A DNA stretch of 64,000 nucleotides from Rhodobacter sp. (lineage in GTDB: Bacteria; Pseudomonadota; Alphaproteobacteria; Rhodobacterales; Rhodobacteraceae), in contig JAIXUH010000007.1 of the NCBI GenBank assembly GCA_027484145.1, forward strand, positions 124,001-188,000, in the 5' to 3' direction. Both the position numbers and the translations under genes were made by a program. The notes beneath the pieces were generated by a model. The model had not been told where the DNA came from. It did no database searches and saw only the letters and a list, made by a program, of their open reading frames with translations. Of the stretch, positions 1-7,793 are shown in pieces; position 1 is the stretch's first letter, and each line of letters opens with the position of its first letter.

Positions 1-182
1 AAGTGATCGAGGATGTCGTGGCCGAGTTGAAGGGTACCTTTTCGGCAGAACACGGGGTGGGCCTGACAAAGAAGCCGTCGATGGCGCGGCGCAAGGACCC
101 GGTTGCCCTTGATGTGATGCGGGCGCTGAAGGCGGCGCTTGACCCCGACAACCGGATGAACCCCGGAAAGATCATCCCCTGA
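1..182 (+). CDS. FAD-linked oxidase, C-terminal fragment (cut by window start)
   Basis: This is the last 60 codons of a gene that begins before the window. The frame reads through 'FSAEHGVGLTKK' and ends with 'LDPDNRMNPGKIIP' and a TGA stop. Those two motifs are the signature of the C-terminal domain of the glycolate oxidase GlcD / D-lactate dehydrogenase / alkyldihydroxyacetone-phosphate synthase family (VAO-type flavoproteins), where the histidine of 'EHG' lies near the flavin and substrate. The substrate cannot be told from this piece; a D-2-hydroxyacid such as D-lactate or glycolate is likely. The two MFS genes follow after 59 bases on the same strand. Confidence 0.85.
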   Translation, partial: VIEDVVAELKGTFSAEHGVGLTKKPSMARRKDPVALDVMRALKAALDPDNRMNPGKIIP

Positions 183-241
183 TTTACTTTTGCGGCGGGC
201 AGGCTTAGGAACCCGCTATCCAGCAAGAGTTACCCCCCAAG

Positions 242-1471
242 ATGCCGAAGGCGCTGCCCTTCACCCCTGTCCTGCGCGACCCTGTGTTGCGCGTCACGGC
301 CCTGTTGATGGTGCTGTGGGGGGCGGTAGTCTGTTCGTTCGGCCCCTACACATCCGTTTTGGCGGTGGAAACCTTTGGTCTGGGCGACAGCGGCTTTGTG
401 GCGATTCTGGTGGTGTCGTCGGTGCTGTCGGTAACGGCGGCCCTGTGGGTGGGCATCCGCACCGACCAGACCGGCAACCGGCGCGGCCTTTCGGTGGCCA
501 CGCAAGGCGTGTTGCTGGTGGCGCTGGTGCTGATGGCCCTTGTGCCCAATGCGCCGATCTTTGTGCTGGCGCATGGAATCCTGATCCCCTTGGCCAGCAG
601 CATGTGGGGGCAGTTGTTCGCCCTTGCGCGGCTGGCGGCGTCGGTTCGGCCGGCCGAGGAACGTGATGGTATTCTGGCCACGATGCGGGCGCTGTTTGCA
701 TTGCCCTTCATCCTTGTGCTGCCGCTGTGGTCGGTGGCGTTTCAGCAAGGCGCGGACATGCTGTCGGTCTACCCCGTCTGCCTTGTCTTGGCCTGCGTCA
801 TGCTGGCGCTGACACTGGCCCGCTGGCCGCAAGATGGCCGCACGGCATGGCTTGATGCGCCATCAGGCCTGAGCTTTCGGGCGGCCTTGGCGGAACTGAC
901 GCATCCGCCTGTTGCCTTGCGGATCGCGGCTTTGGGCGCGGTCAACGGTGCGGCTTCGGTCTATGTCGCCATCCTTGGGCTGGTCATGGTCGAATCGGTG
1001 GGGCGCGGCCCGGCGGATGTTGCGCTTTACTTCGGCATCGTGGCGGGGCTGGAGGTGCCGTTCATGCTGGCCCTGCCGCTGATCACCCATATGGCCCGCC
1101 GCACGGTGCTGATCCTTGCGGGAACCACGCTCTATTGCCTTCACCTTGCGCTGTTGCCGCTGTTGGCGGGCAGTTGGACCGTCTGGCTTTTGGTCTTGCC
1201 CGCTGGGGTGGGCGGTGCGGCCATGCTGACCCTGCCGATTGCCTATCTGCAGGACATGCTGGCCACGCGACCGGGAACGGGCGCATCGCTGATGGCGCTG
1301 CAGGTGCTGGCGGGGCAGATCATCGCCGCCGTTTGCTTCGGCATCGGCACGGCCGTGGCGGGCTATGGGCTGGTGGCGCTGTTGTCGGCGGCCACGGCCA
1401 TCGCCGGGGCGGTTTGGCTGCATTGGGCCGATGGAACGGCCCGACTGGATGAAAAGGCCCACAGCACGTGA
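242..1471 (+). CDS. MFS transporter, SET (sugar efflux) -like, first of tandem pair
   Basis: A 409-residue integral membrane protein with about 12 hydrophobic segments, as expected for the major facilitator superfamily. The loop between segments 2 and 3 carries 'GIRTDQTGNRR' (residues 71-81), the family's GxxxDRxGRR motif in relaxed form. 'GQLFALARL' (about 123-131) resembles the SetA/SetB sugar efflux transporters, which export sugars or sugar analogues. The substrate is not known. The stop overlaps the start of the next gene in GTGA, so the two proteins are probably translationally coupled. The start at 242 is the first ATG before the conserved part; the preceding sequence has only a weak ribosome site. 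Confidence 0.8.
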   Translation: MPKALPFTPVLRDPVLRVTALLMVLWGAVVCSFGPYTSVLAVETFGLGDSGFVAILVVSSVLSVTAALWVGIRTDQTGNRRGLSVATQGVLLVALVLMALVPNAPIFVLAHGILIPLASSMWGQLFALARLAASVRPAEERDGILATMRALFALPFILVLPLWSVAFQQGADMLSVYPVCLVLACVMLALTLARWPQDGRTAWLDAPSGLSFRAALAELTHPPVALRIAALGAVNGAASVYVAILGLVMVESVGRGPADVALYFGIVAGLEVPFMLALPLITHMARRTVLILAGTTLYCLHLALLPLLAGSWTVWLLVLPAGVGGAAMLTLPIAYLQDMLATRPGTGASLMALQVLAGQIIAAVCFGIGTAVAGYGLVALLSAATAIAGAVWLHWADGTARLDEKAHST

Positions 1472-2667
1472 CCGCACTTTCCCTTGTTCTGCACACGCCG
1501 GTTTTCCGGATGCTGGCCATTGTCATCGGGCTGATCGGGTGCCTGAATGCCTCGGTCTACCCCTATCAGTCGCTGATCGGGATCAGCCGCATGGGCCTTT
1601 CGGAGCCCGCCTTTGCGGTGGTCATGATGCTGGCCTCGGCTGTGGCGGTGACGACATCGGTGATGCTGGGGGTGATGTCGGACCAAAAGGCCAACCGCCG
1701 CCGCATGGCGCTGATCACCGCCATGGTGGGTGTGGCGGGGGCAGCGTTGATGCTGATGGCACCGGGGCCTGCCAGCTTTGTTCTGGCGCATGGCGTGCTG
1801 ATTCCCTTTGCCTCTTCGCTGTTCGGGCAGGCGTTCGCGCTGAACCGGCTGGCGACGCAGGACCAGCTTGTACAGCGCGACGGGATTCAGGCGACGATCA
1901 GGTCGTCGATGTCGGCCACGTTTCTGGCGATGCTGGTGTTCTGGACCTTTGCCTTTGGCTGGGGACTGGATGTGATGTTCATCTATGTCAGCGGGGGCTT
2001 GGCCAGCCTGCTCTTAGTGGCCGTGATCTGGCGCAGCTGGCCGCGTGACGGACAAACGGCATGGGAGGACAGGCCATCGGGGCTGCGGGTGGGGCAGGCC
2101 TTGGCGCAGCTTTTGCGGCCCGAGGTGTCATTGCGGCTGCTGTGCCTTGGCGCGGTCACGTCATCGGGCATTTTGTATATGGTGCTGGTGTCACTGGTGT
2201 TTGACGCGGCACCGGGGCGGGATTCATCGGATGTGGCGCTGTATGTCGGGTTGGTGGCGGGGTGGGAAGTGCCGTTCATGCTGCTGTTGCCGCGCTATTT
2301 CCGGCACCTCTCGAAATCATTGCTGATCGCCTTGGGCACCATGGTTTACGTCAGCCACCTTGTGCTGCTGCCCATTCTGGCCGAAAGCGCGTGGATCTGG
2401 GCCATGACCCTTGCGGCGGGCTTGGGCGGCACGGCGATGCTGATCCTGCCGATCACGATTTATCAGGACTTGATGGCCGACCAACCCGGCACGGCCGCCG
2501 CCCTGCTGGCCTTGCAAAAGCTGGTGGGCGATGCCTTTGCCGCCTTGGCCTTTACCATCGGCACGGCCTTTGGCAGCTATGGGGATACCGCCCTGCTGGG
2601 GGGGCTGATCGCCATTGGCGGCAGCGTGGGCCTTTGGCTGTTGGACCGAATGGCCCCAGCGCGCTAA
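1468..2667 (+). CDS. MFS transporter, SET-like, second of tandem pair
   Basis: A 399-residue, roughly 12-segment MFS protein that is clearly a paralogue of the gene before it: the same positions carry 'GVMSDQKANRRR' (68-79), 'LAHGVLIPFASSLFGQAFALNRLA' in the fourth/fifth segment region, and 'YVGLVAGWEVPFMLLLP' in the second half. It starts with GTG inside the stop of the upstream gene (GTGA), so it depends on that gene for translation. It probably exports a sugar or related small molecule. Two coupled half-alike transporters may act as a pair or may simply be a recent duplication. hemC ends five bases downstream on the opposite strand. Confidence 0.8.
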   Translation: MTALSLVLHTPVFRMLAIVIGLIGCLNASVYPYQSLIGISRMGLSEPAFAVVMMLASAVAVTTSVMLGVMSDQKANRRRMALITAMVGVAGAALMLMAPGPASFVLAHGVLIPFASSLFGQAFALNRLATQDQLVQRDGIQATIRSSMSATFLAMLVFWTFAFGWGLDVMFIYVSGGLASLLLVAVIWRSWPRDGQTAWEDRPSGLRVGQALAQLLRPEVSLRLLCLGAVTSSGILYMVLVSLVFDAAPGRDSSDVALYVGLVAGWEVPFMLLLPRYFRHLSKSLLIALGTMVYVSHLVLLPILAESAWIWAMTLAAGLGGTAMLILPITIYQDLMADQPGTAAALLALQKLVGDAFAALAFTIGTAFGSYGDTALLGGLIAIGGSVGLWLLDRMAPAR

Positions 2668-2672
2668 CCCTG

Positions 2673-3620
2673 TCAGGCCTTCCAGTCGAAAAAGCCTGCC
2701 GGGGCCTGACCCAGCAACTCATCCGCCAGATCAAGCCCAAGGGCCGCCGCATCAGATACCGAACCCCGGCGCTGCCCGGTGATGGATTCCGAACCATCCG
2801 GGCGCAGGATTTCACCGCGCAACCACAGGGCATCGCCGTCGATCATGGCAAGACCCGCGATGGGGGTTTCGCATGACCCATCCAGCCGCGCCAGAAACCC
2901 GCGCTCGGCCGCCAAACGAATGCCGGTCGGCCCATCATGGATCCCGTCCAGAAGGCCCGCCACCCGGTCATCGGCCAAACGCCGTTCGACCCCGATGGCC
3001 CCTTGGGCCACGGCGGGCAGCATCTCTTCGGGCGCAATGGCCGACCGCGCCACATGCGCCATGCCCAGACGGTTCAGGCCCGCCATGGCAAGGAAAGTGG
3101 CCACGGCCACGCCATCGTCCAGCTTCTTCATGCGGGTCTGCACATTGCCACGAAACTCGACAAGGTTCAGGTCGGGCCGCCGCAGCCGCAACTGCGCCCG
3201 CCGCCGCAGACTGGAAGAGCCGACAGTGGCCCCCTGCGGCAGGTCGGACAGGCTGGCCACACCGGGTGAGACAAAGGCATCGCGCACATCTTCGCGCGGC
3301 AGGTAGCAATCCAGAAGCAAGCCGTCGGGCTGCACCGTGGGCATGTCCTTCATGGAATGCACCGCGATATCGATGCCGCCGTCCAGAAGCGCCTCTTCAA
3401 TCTCGCGCGTGAACAGGCCCTTGCCGCCGATTTCTTTCAGCGCCTTGTCAAGGATCTGGTCACCCATCACCTTGATGACGACGATCTGAAACGCGGCTTC
3501 GGGCAGGTCATGGGCCTGCATCAGGCATCGGCGCACCTCATGCGCCTGCCACAGGGCAAGCGGCGATCCGCGGGTTCCGATCCGAAGGGGTTGGGCGGGG
3601 CTGGGAAGCGATTGTGTCAT
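2673..3620 (-). CDS. hemC: Porphobilinogen deaminase (hydroxymethylbilane synthase)
   Basis: HemC joins four porphobilinogen molecules into hydroxymethylbilane in the cytoplasm, a step in haem, bacteriochlorophyll and cobalamin synthesis. From the start chosen here (315 residues, normal for the family) the protein opens with 'LRIGTRGSPLALWQA', has 'VHSMKDMPT' (about 88-96) and 'GSSSLRRRAQL', and carries the dipyrromethane-binding cysteine in 'LDGSCETPIAGLA' (Cys250). The ORF track begins 58 codons earlier at 3794, but that extension overlaps hemE and its promoter region; the ATG at 3620 starts just before the conserved domain. It is divergent from hemE, so both haem genes share a 127-base promoter region. 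Confidence 0.96.
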   Translation of the reverse strand: MTQSLPSPAQPLRIGTRGSPLALWQAHEVRRCLMQAHDLPEAAFQIVVIKVMGDQILDKALKEIGGKGLFTREIEEALLDGGIDIAVHSMKDMPTVQPDGLLLDCYLPREDVRDAFVSPGVASLSDLPQGATVGSSSLRRRAQLRLRRPDLNLVEFRGNVQTRMKKLDDGVAVATFLAMAGLNRLGMAHVARSAIAPEEMLPAVAQGAIGVERRLADDRVAGLLDGIHDGPTGIRLAAERGFLARLDGSCETPIAGLAMIDGDALWLRGEILRPDGSESITGQRRGSVSDAAALGLDLADELLGQAPAGFFDWKA

Positions 3621-3747
3621 GGATACAGCCTTACATGTGTCATCTTGCCCTGACAACTCTCTGCGCCTTGACATCATGGCAAAGCCATCGGACCCATGTT
3701 CCGATTGCGCCATGCGTGACGCCTTGCCGCCCTGACCGGAGCCTGAC

Positions 3748-4788
3748 ATGACCAAGACCATCCTGCGCGCACTTGCGGGCGAAACGCTTCCCACCCCGCC
3801 GATCTGGATGATGCGTCAGGCCGGGCGTTACCTGCCCGAATACCGTGCCACGCGGGCGCAGGCGGGGGATTTTCTGTCTCTCTGCTATACGCCCGACCTT
3901 GCCGCCGAGGTGACGTTACAGCCCATTCGCCGCTATGGGTTCGATGCTGCGATCCTGTTTGCCGACATCCTTTTGTTGCCGCAGGCGCTTGGCCCCAAGC
4001 TGTGGTTTGCCGAAGGCGAAGGCCCGCGCATGGAAACCACCACCACGATGGAACAGGTGCGCGCGCTGAAACCCAAGGGTGCGATCCACGACACCTTGGC
4101 CCCGGTTTATGAAACCGTCCGCATTCTTGCCCGTGAATTGCCCAGCGAAACCACACTGATCGGCTTTGCCGGGGCGCCATGGACGGTGGCCACCTATATG
4201 ATCGCCGGGCGCGGGTCGAAAGATCAGGGTGCGGCCCATGCCCTGAAGAACACCGATCGCGCCACCTTTGCCGCGCTGATTGACATTATCACCGAGGCGA
4301 CGGTCGATTACCTGAGCGAACAGATCAAAGCCGGGGCCGAGGTGGTGAAGCTGTTTGATTCCTGGGCGGGCAGCCTGAAGGGCGATGATTTCACCGATTT
4401 CGCGCTGAAGCCCGCCGCCCGCATCATCGCCGCGCTGAAGGCCCGCCATCCGGGCGTGCCGATCATCGCCTTCCCGCGTGAGGCTGGGAATGGCTATATC
4501 GGCTTTGCCAAGGCCACAGGGGCCGATTGCGTGGCCATCGACAATTCGGTGACGCCGGAATGGGCTGCGGCCAACGTGCAGAAAGATGGCTGTGTGCAGG
4601 GCAACCTTGCGCCCGAACACATGGTCACCGGGGGCGAGGCGCTGGTGCAGGCGACCCGCCATGTGGTCAGCGCATTTCGGGGCGGGCCGCACATCTTTAA
4701 CCTTGGCCATGGCATCACCCCCGACGCCAACCCCGACAACGTGGCGCTGATGATCGAAACGGTGCGCGCGGGGGGCTCACGGCCCTAG
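3748..4788 (+). CDS. hemE: Uroporphyrinogen III decarboxylase
   Basis: HemE removes four carboxyl groups from uroporphyrinogen III to give coproporphyrinogen III, in the cytoplasm. The 346-residue length is typical. The N-terminal motif '[17 protein letters not shown]' (17-33) contains the invariant arginines of the active site, and '[12 protein letters not shown]' carries the catalytic aspartate. A GGAG ribosome site lies shortly before the ATG. hemC is divergent, 127 bases away. The stop codon TAG lies inside the palindromic octamer CCCTAGGG, which is in phase with the repeats before the next gene. The product is the substrate of HemF and HemN, both also in this window. Confidence 0.97.
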   Translation: MTKTILRALAGETLPTPPIWMMRQAGRYLPEYRATRAQAGDFLSLCYTPDLAAEVTLQPIRRYGFDAAILFADILLLPQALGPKLWFAEGEGPRMETTTTMEQVRALKPKGAIHDTLAPVYETVRILARELPSETTLIGFAGAPWTVATYMIAGRGSKDQGAAHALKNTDRATFAALIDIITEATVDYLSEQIKAGAEVVKLFDSWAGSLKGDDFTDFALKPAARIIAALKARHPGVPIIAFPREAGNGYIGFAKATGADCVAIDNSVTPEWAAANVQKDGCVQGNLAPEHMVTGGEALVQATRHVVSAFRGGPHIFNLGHGITPDANPDNVALMIETVRAGGSRP

Positions 4789-4803
4789 GGAAATCTGTTG
4801 CGC

Positions 4804-4870
4804 TCTAGGGCAATATAGGGTGGCATAGGGAAGCTAGCGATGCCCCTATACCGCCCTATAACTACCTAGA
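4804..4870. repeat. 67-bp imperfect palindrome with TAGGG/CCCTA half-sites every 10 bp
   Basis: The left half has TAGGG at 4806, 4816 and 4826; the right half has CCCTA at 4844 and 4854 and ACCTA at 4864. All lie exactly 10 bp apart and mirror each other about 4837. The inner arms (4814-4830 and 4844-4860) match at 15 of 17 positions and the outer arms TCTAGG/CCTAGA are perfect, with equal 4-base spacers. Another TAGGG at 4786, within the hemE stop octamer, keeps the same phase. There is no poly-T tail, so this does not look like a standard terminator. It ends seven bases before the start of the ATPase gene and may be an operator or other protein-binding array. Confidence 0.75.
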
Positions 4871-4877
4871 ATGCCCG

Positions 4878-6044
4878 ATGGACCCAATCCGTAACCCCTT
4901 TGCCCCCGGTGCGGGCAGCCAACCGCCGGAACTGGCCGGGCGCGATGGCATCCTGACCGATGCGCGCACCGCCCTGCAACGGGCGCTTCTGGGACGGTCG
5001 GCCCAAAGCCAGATGCTGCTGGGCCTGCGCGGCGTGGGCAAGACGGTGCTGTTGAACAAGATCGAGGACGAGGCCAAGGCACTGGGCTGGATGACCACGC
5101 TGATCGAGGCGCCGGAGGGCAGGCCGCTGGCCGCAACCCTATCGCCCCGCATGGCGCAGGTCTTGCGCCGCCTGTCCACGGTCGAGGCGGCGCGCACCGC
5201 AGCACAGTCGGCCCTGCGCGCGTTGCGCGCCTTTGCCTCGGCCTTCAAGATCAAGATCGGTGATCTGGGCGTGGGCATCGAGCCCGACCCCGGCATCGCC
5301 GACAGTGGCACGCTGGAATATGACCTGCCCGACCTGTTCGAGCGCATCGGCGAGGCCGCGCGGGATGGTGGGCGCGGTTGGGCGCTGTTGATCGACGAGG
5401 TGCAGTATCTGACGCAGGAAGAGCTTTCCGCCCTGATCGTGGCCCTGCACCGCGTGGCGCAAAAGGGCTTGCCGATCCTGTTCTGGGGGGCGGGCCTACC
5501 CAATGTCGCGGCCTTGTCGGGCGAGGCGAAATCCTACGCCGAACGGTTGTTCCTGTTTCCCGGCGTCGGCCCCCTGCCCGCCGAGGCAGCGCGTGCCGCC
5601 ATCCGCCGCCCCCTGGCGCAAGAGGGGCAGTCGATCACCGACGCCGCCCTTGCGATGATCCTGTCCCGCACAGAGGGCTACCCCTATTTCCTGCAGGAAT
5701 GGGGCTTTCAGGCGTGGAATGCCGCCCCCGGATCACCGATTGCCGAACAGCATGTGCAAGCCGCCACCGAAGCGGCCCTGCGGCGGCTGGATGAGGGCTT
5801 TTTCCGCGTGCGATTTGACCGTCTGACCCAGCGGGAACGGGATTACGTGCGCGCCATGTCACGGCTGGGCGATGGCCCCTATCGCAGCGCCGATGTGGCG
5901 CAGGCGATGGGGGGCACGTTGTCGGGGCTGTCGCCCCTGCGCGACCAGATCATCCGCAAGGGCATGATCTACAGCCCCGAACAGGGTGTTCTGGCCTTTA
6001 CCGTGCCGATGTTCGACGACTACCTTCGCCGCATTTGGCCCTAA
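4878..6044 (+). CDS. Orphan AAA ATPase with C-terminal winged helix (Orc1/Cdc6-like)
   Basis: A 388-residue soluble protein. Walker A is 'GLRGVGKT' (49-56) and Walker B is 'ALLIDEVQYL' (169-178), set in a P-loop ATPase of the predicted COG1672/Orc1-Cdc6-like type. The last 80 residues, beginning 'LTQRERDYVRAMSRLG', read like a winged-helix DNA-binding domain, and they end with 'VPMFDDYLRRIWP'. I recall similar proteins as stand-alone ATP-binding proteins of unknown function in many bacteria. No Shine-Dalgarno sequence precedes the ATG. A TATAAC hexamer at 4857-4862, within the palindrome, could be a -10 element giving a very short leader. The neighbours are haem genes with no obvious functional link. 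The biological role is unknown. Confidence 0.75.
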   Translation: MDPIRNPFAPGAGSQPPELAGRDGILTDARTALQRALLGRSAQSQMLLGLRGVGKTVLLNKIEDEAKALGWMTTLIEAPEGRPLAATLSPRMAQVLRRLSTVEAARTAAQSALRALRAFASAFKIKIGDLGVGIEPDPGIADSGTLEYDLPDLFERIGEAARDGGRGWALLIDEVQYLTQEELSALIVALHRVAQKGLPILFWGAGLPNVAALSGEAKSYAERLFLFPGVGPLPAEAARAAIRRPLAQEGQSITDAALAMILSRTEGYPYFLQEWGFQAWNAAPGSPIAEQHVQAATEAALRRLDEGFFRVRFDRLTQRERDYVRAMSRLGDGPYRSADVAQAMGGTLSGLSPLRDQIIRKGMIYSPEQGVLAFTVPMFDDYLRRIWP

Positions 6045-6050
6045 GCCCGG

Positions 6051-6407
6051 TCAGGCAAAGACCGGCCCCAGCATGGCGCGCAGGGCGGCCACCGCTTCGG
6101 GCGCATCTTCGCAGGCGGGACCAAGGCGAATGGCTACGGATCCGGCCCAACCGAACTTGGCCACCGCAGCGGCGCGCAGGGTGATCTCCAGCCCCTTCGG
6201 GCTTTCGACCACACGCTCCACCGCATCTTCGGCACCGAAACTTTCGTCGTTCACCTCGAACCACACCGGGCCACCCGAAAGCGACTGGCGGAACAGGGCA
6301 TAGGGTTCGTCCTCTTCCTCGCCCGCCGCAAAGCCGATGAACAGGAACCCTTCCTCCTCATCCTCCACCACCGAGGCATAAAGGGCCTTGATCACGATAT
6401 CGGACAT
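6051..6407 (-). CDS. Small acidic protein, possibly Imm10-like
   Basis: A 118-residue acidic protein without signal peptide or membrane segment. The segment 'GFLFIGFAAGEEEDEPYALFRQSL' followed by 'VWFEVNDES' and a strand-rich C-terminal half resembles the layout of the Imm10 family (predicted polymorphic-toxin immunity proteins), but I judge this from memory of the pattern only. No toxin gene lies nearby. It starts four bases after hemF ends and shares its strand, so it is probably cotranscribed with hemF; its stop is 6 bases from the convergent ATPase stop. It should be treated as a conserved hypothetical protein. Confidence 0.6.
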   Translation of the reverse strand: MSDIVIKALYASVVEDEEEGFLFIGFAAGEEEDEPYALFRQSLSGGPVWFEVNDESFGAEDAVERVVESPKGLEITLRAAAVAKFGWAGSVAIRLGPACEDAPEAVAALRAMLGPVFA

Positions 6408-6411
6408 GCCG

Positions 6412-7272
6412 TCAGGTCCACTTCGCGATGGGGGGCAGGCTCATCAGCACGGCATTGGCATCGTGGCCGGTTTCCAGCCCGAACTTGGTGCCCCGGTCAT
6501 AGACAAGGTTGTATTCGGCATAAAGCCCGCGATGGATCAACTGGGTTTCGCGGTCAGCCTCACTCCACGCGGAGCCGACACGCCGTTCGGTCACCGGTAC
6601 AAAGGCGGGCAGGAAGGCCGCACCAACCCCTTGGGTAAAGGCGAAATCCGCCTCCCAATCACCGGTGTTGAGGTCATCATAGAAGATGCCGCCCACGCCG
6701 CGCGCCCGGCCACGGTGGGGAATGAAGAAATACTCATCTGCCCAAGCCTTGTATTTCGGATAGATCGCCGGATCGCGCGCATCGCAAGCCACCTGCATCT
6801 GCGCGTGGAAATGCGCCGTATCTTCGGCATATTCGATGCAAGGGTTCAGGTCCGCCCCACCCCCGAACCACCAGGCATGCGGGGTCCAGAACATGCGGGT
6901 GTTCATGTGAACGGCGGGGCAATGCGGGTTGACCATATGCGCCACGAGGCTGATGCCGCTGGCCCAGAAGCGCGGGTCGCTGTCCATGCCCGGCACACCG
7001 CGCGCGGCCATGGCCTTTTGCGCGCGTTCGCCCAAAACGCCATGCACCTCGGACACGTTCACGCCGACCTTTTCGAACACCTGCCCGCCGCGCATCACAC
7101 TCATCAACCCGCCGCCGCCATCGGCACGGGTGGTGGGTGTCACCTCGAACCGGCCCGGTGCAGCACCGCCATGCGCGGATTCCAGCCCTTCGAAGCTGGC
7201 AACGATCCGGTCGCGCAGGGTGCGGAACCACGCCGCAGCGCGGGCTTTCTCGGCAGCGAATTGTTCTGTCAT
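6412..7272 (-). CDS. hemF: Oxygen-dependent coproporphyrinogen III oxidase
   Basis: HemF oxidatively decarboxylates coproporphyrinogen III to protoporphyrinogen IX using O2, in the cytoplasm. The 286-residue protein contains 'NPHCPAVHMNTRMF', 'WWFGGGADLNP' and 'YDDLNTGDWEADFAF', which are family signatures. The ORF track extends 57 codons upstream to 7443; I place the start at the ATG at 7272 because a strong GGGAGG ribosome site lies just before it and the upstream part is not conserved in character. The Imm10-like gene follows four bases later. The anaerobic counterpart HemN is encoded at 23271-24626, so haem can be made at either oxygen level. Confidence 0.96.
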   Translation of the reverse strand: MTEQFAAEKARAAAWFRTLRDRIVASFEGLESAHGGAAPGRFEVTPTTRADGGGGLMSVMRGGQVFEKVGVNVSEVHGVLGERAQKAMAARGVPGMDSDPRFWASGISLVAHMVNPHCPAVHMNTRMFWTPHAWWFGGGADLNPCIEYAEDTAHFHAQMQVACDARDPAIYPKYKAWADEYFFIPHRGRARGVGGIFYDDLNTGDWEADFAFTQGVGAAFLPAFVPVTERRVGSAWSEADRETQLIHRGLYAEYNLVYDRGTKFGLETGHDANAVLMSLPPIAKWT

Positions 7273-7378
7273 AGGGCCTCCCAAAACCTGTTGCGTCTTG
7301 CTAGCACCGGGGCGTGCTGCCGCCAACATGGCTTTTGCCGCAGCGCTGTCTATACTGAACGAAGAGAGCGAGGGCCCC

Positions 7379-7786
7379 ATGCGACGCATCCATTTCCCGC
7401 TGCTGTTTCTGGCGGCTTGCGGCACGCCACAAGAACAGTGCATTTCGCGTCAAACCCGTGATCTGCGCGTGGTGGACCGGCTGATTGCCGAAACCGAAGG
7501 CAACCTGAAACGCGGCTATGCGTTCGAAGAGGTGACGGTGTGGGATGAACAATGGGTCACCTGCCCCGTGCCCCCACCGCCACCGGTGGCGGCAGGCGAA
7601 ACACCCCCGCCCCCGCCCGCGCCGACCCTGTGCCTTGAGGAGGTGCGCGAAACCGTCACCCGGCCCAAGGCGATTGATCTGCGGGACGAGGCGGAGAAAC
7701 TGGCCGGGCTAAAGGACAAACGCGCCGAACTGGCGCGCGCGGCCAAAGCCGTGATTGCCCAGTGCAAGGCGCAGTATCCGGAATAG
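7379..7786 (+). CDS. Small proline-rich lipoprotein, unknown function
   Basis: A 135-residue protein that starts with a short signal sequence and a lipobox, 'LLFLAACG' (Cys14), so it is probably lipid-anchored in the envelope. The middle has two proline runs ('PVPPPPPV' and 'PPPPPAPT') flanked by cysteines ('TCPVP', 'LCLEEV'). The C-terminal third is charged and probably helical ('EKLAGLKDKRAELARAAKAVI'). The ORF track reports a longer frame from 6929, but that part is antisense to hemF; the ATG at 7379 begins the signal peptide. I do not recognise the family. It converges with the SDR gene, seven bases apart. Confidence 0.65.
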   Translation: MRRIHFPLLFLAACGTPQEQCISRQTRDLRVVDRLIAETEGNLKRGYAFEEVTVWDEQWVTCPVPPPPPVAAGETPPPPPAPTLCLEEVRETVTRPKAIDLRDEAEKLAGLKDKRAELARAAKAVIAQCKAQYPE

Positions 7787-7793
7787 GCGCGCC

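Noticed and set aside
3669-3683. FNR-like TTGAC..GCAA near the hemC/hemE promoter
   Set aside because: The halves do not form the TTGAY-N4-RTCAA symmetry, so it is not counted as an FNR site.
3621-3794. Upstream extension of hemC in the ORF track
   Set aside because: It crosses the hemE start and the shared promoter region; family members begin at the ATG at 3620.
4878-7272. A toxin-immunity or defence island around the ATPase and Imm10-like gene
   Set aside because: No toxin, nuclease, transposase, integrase or attachment repeats are visible, and hemF is the neighbour, so the island idea lacks support.
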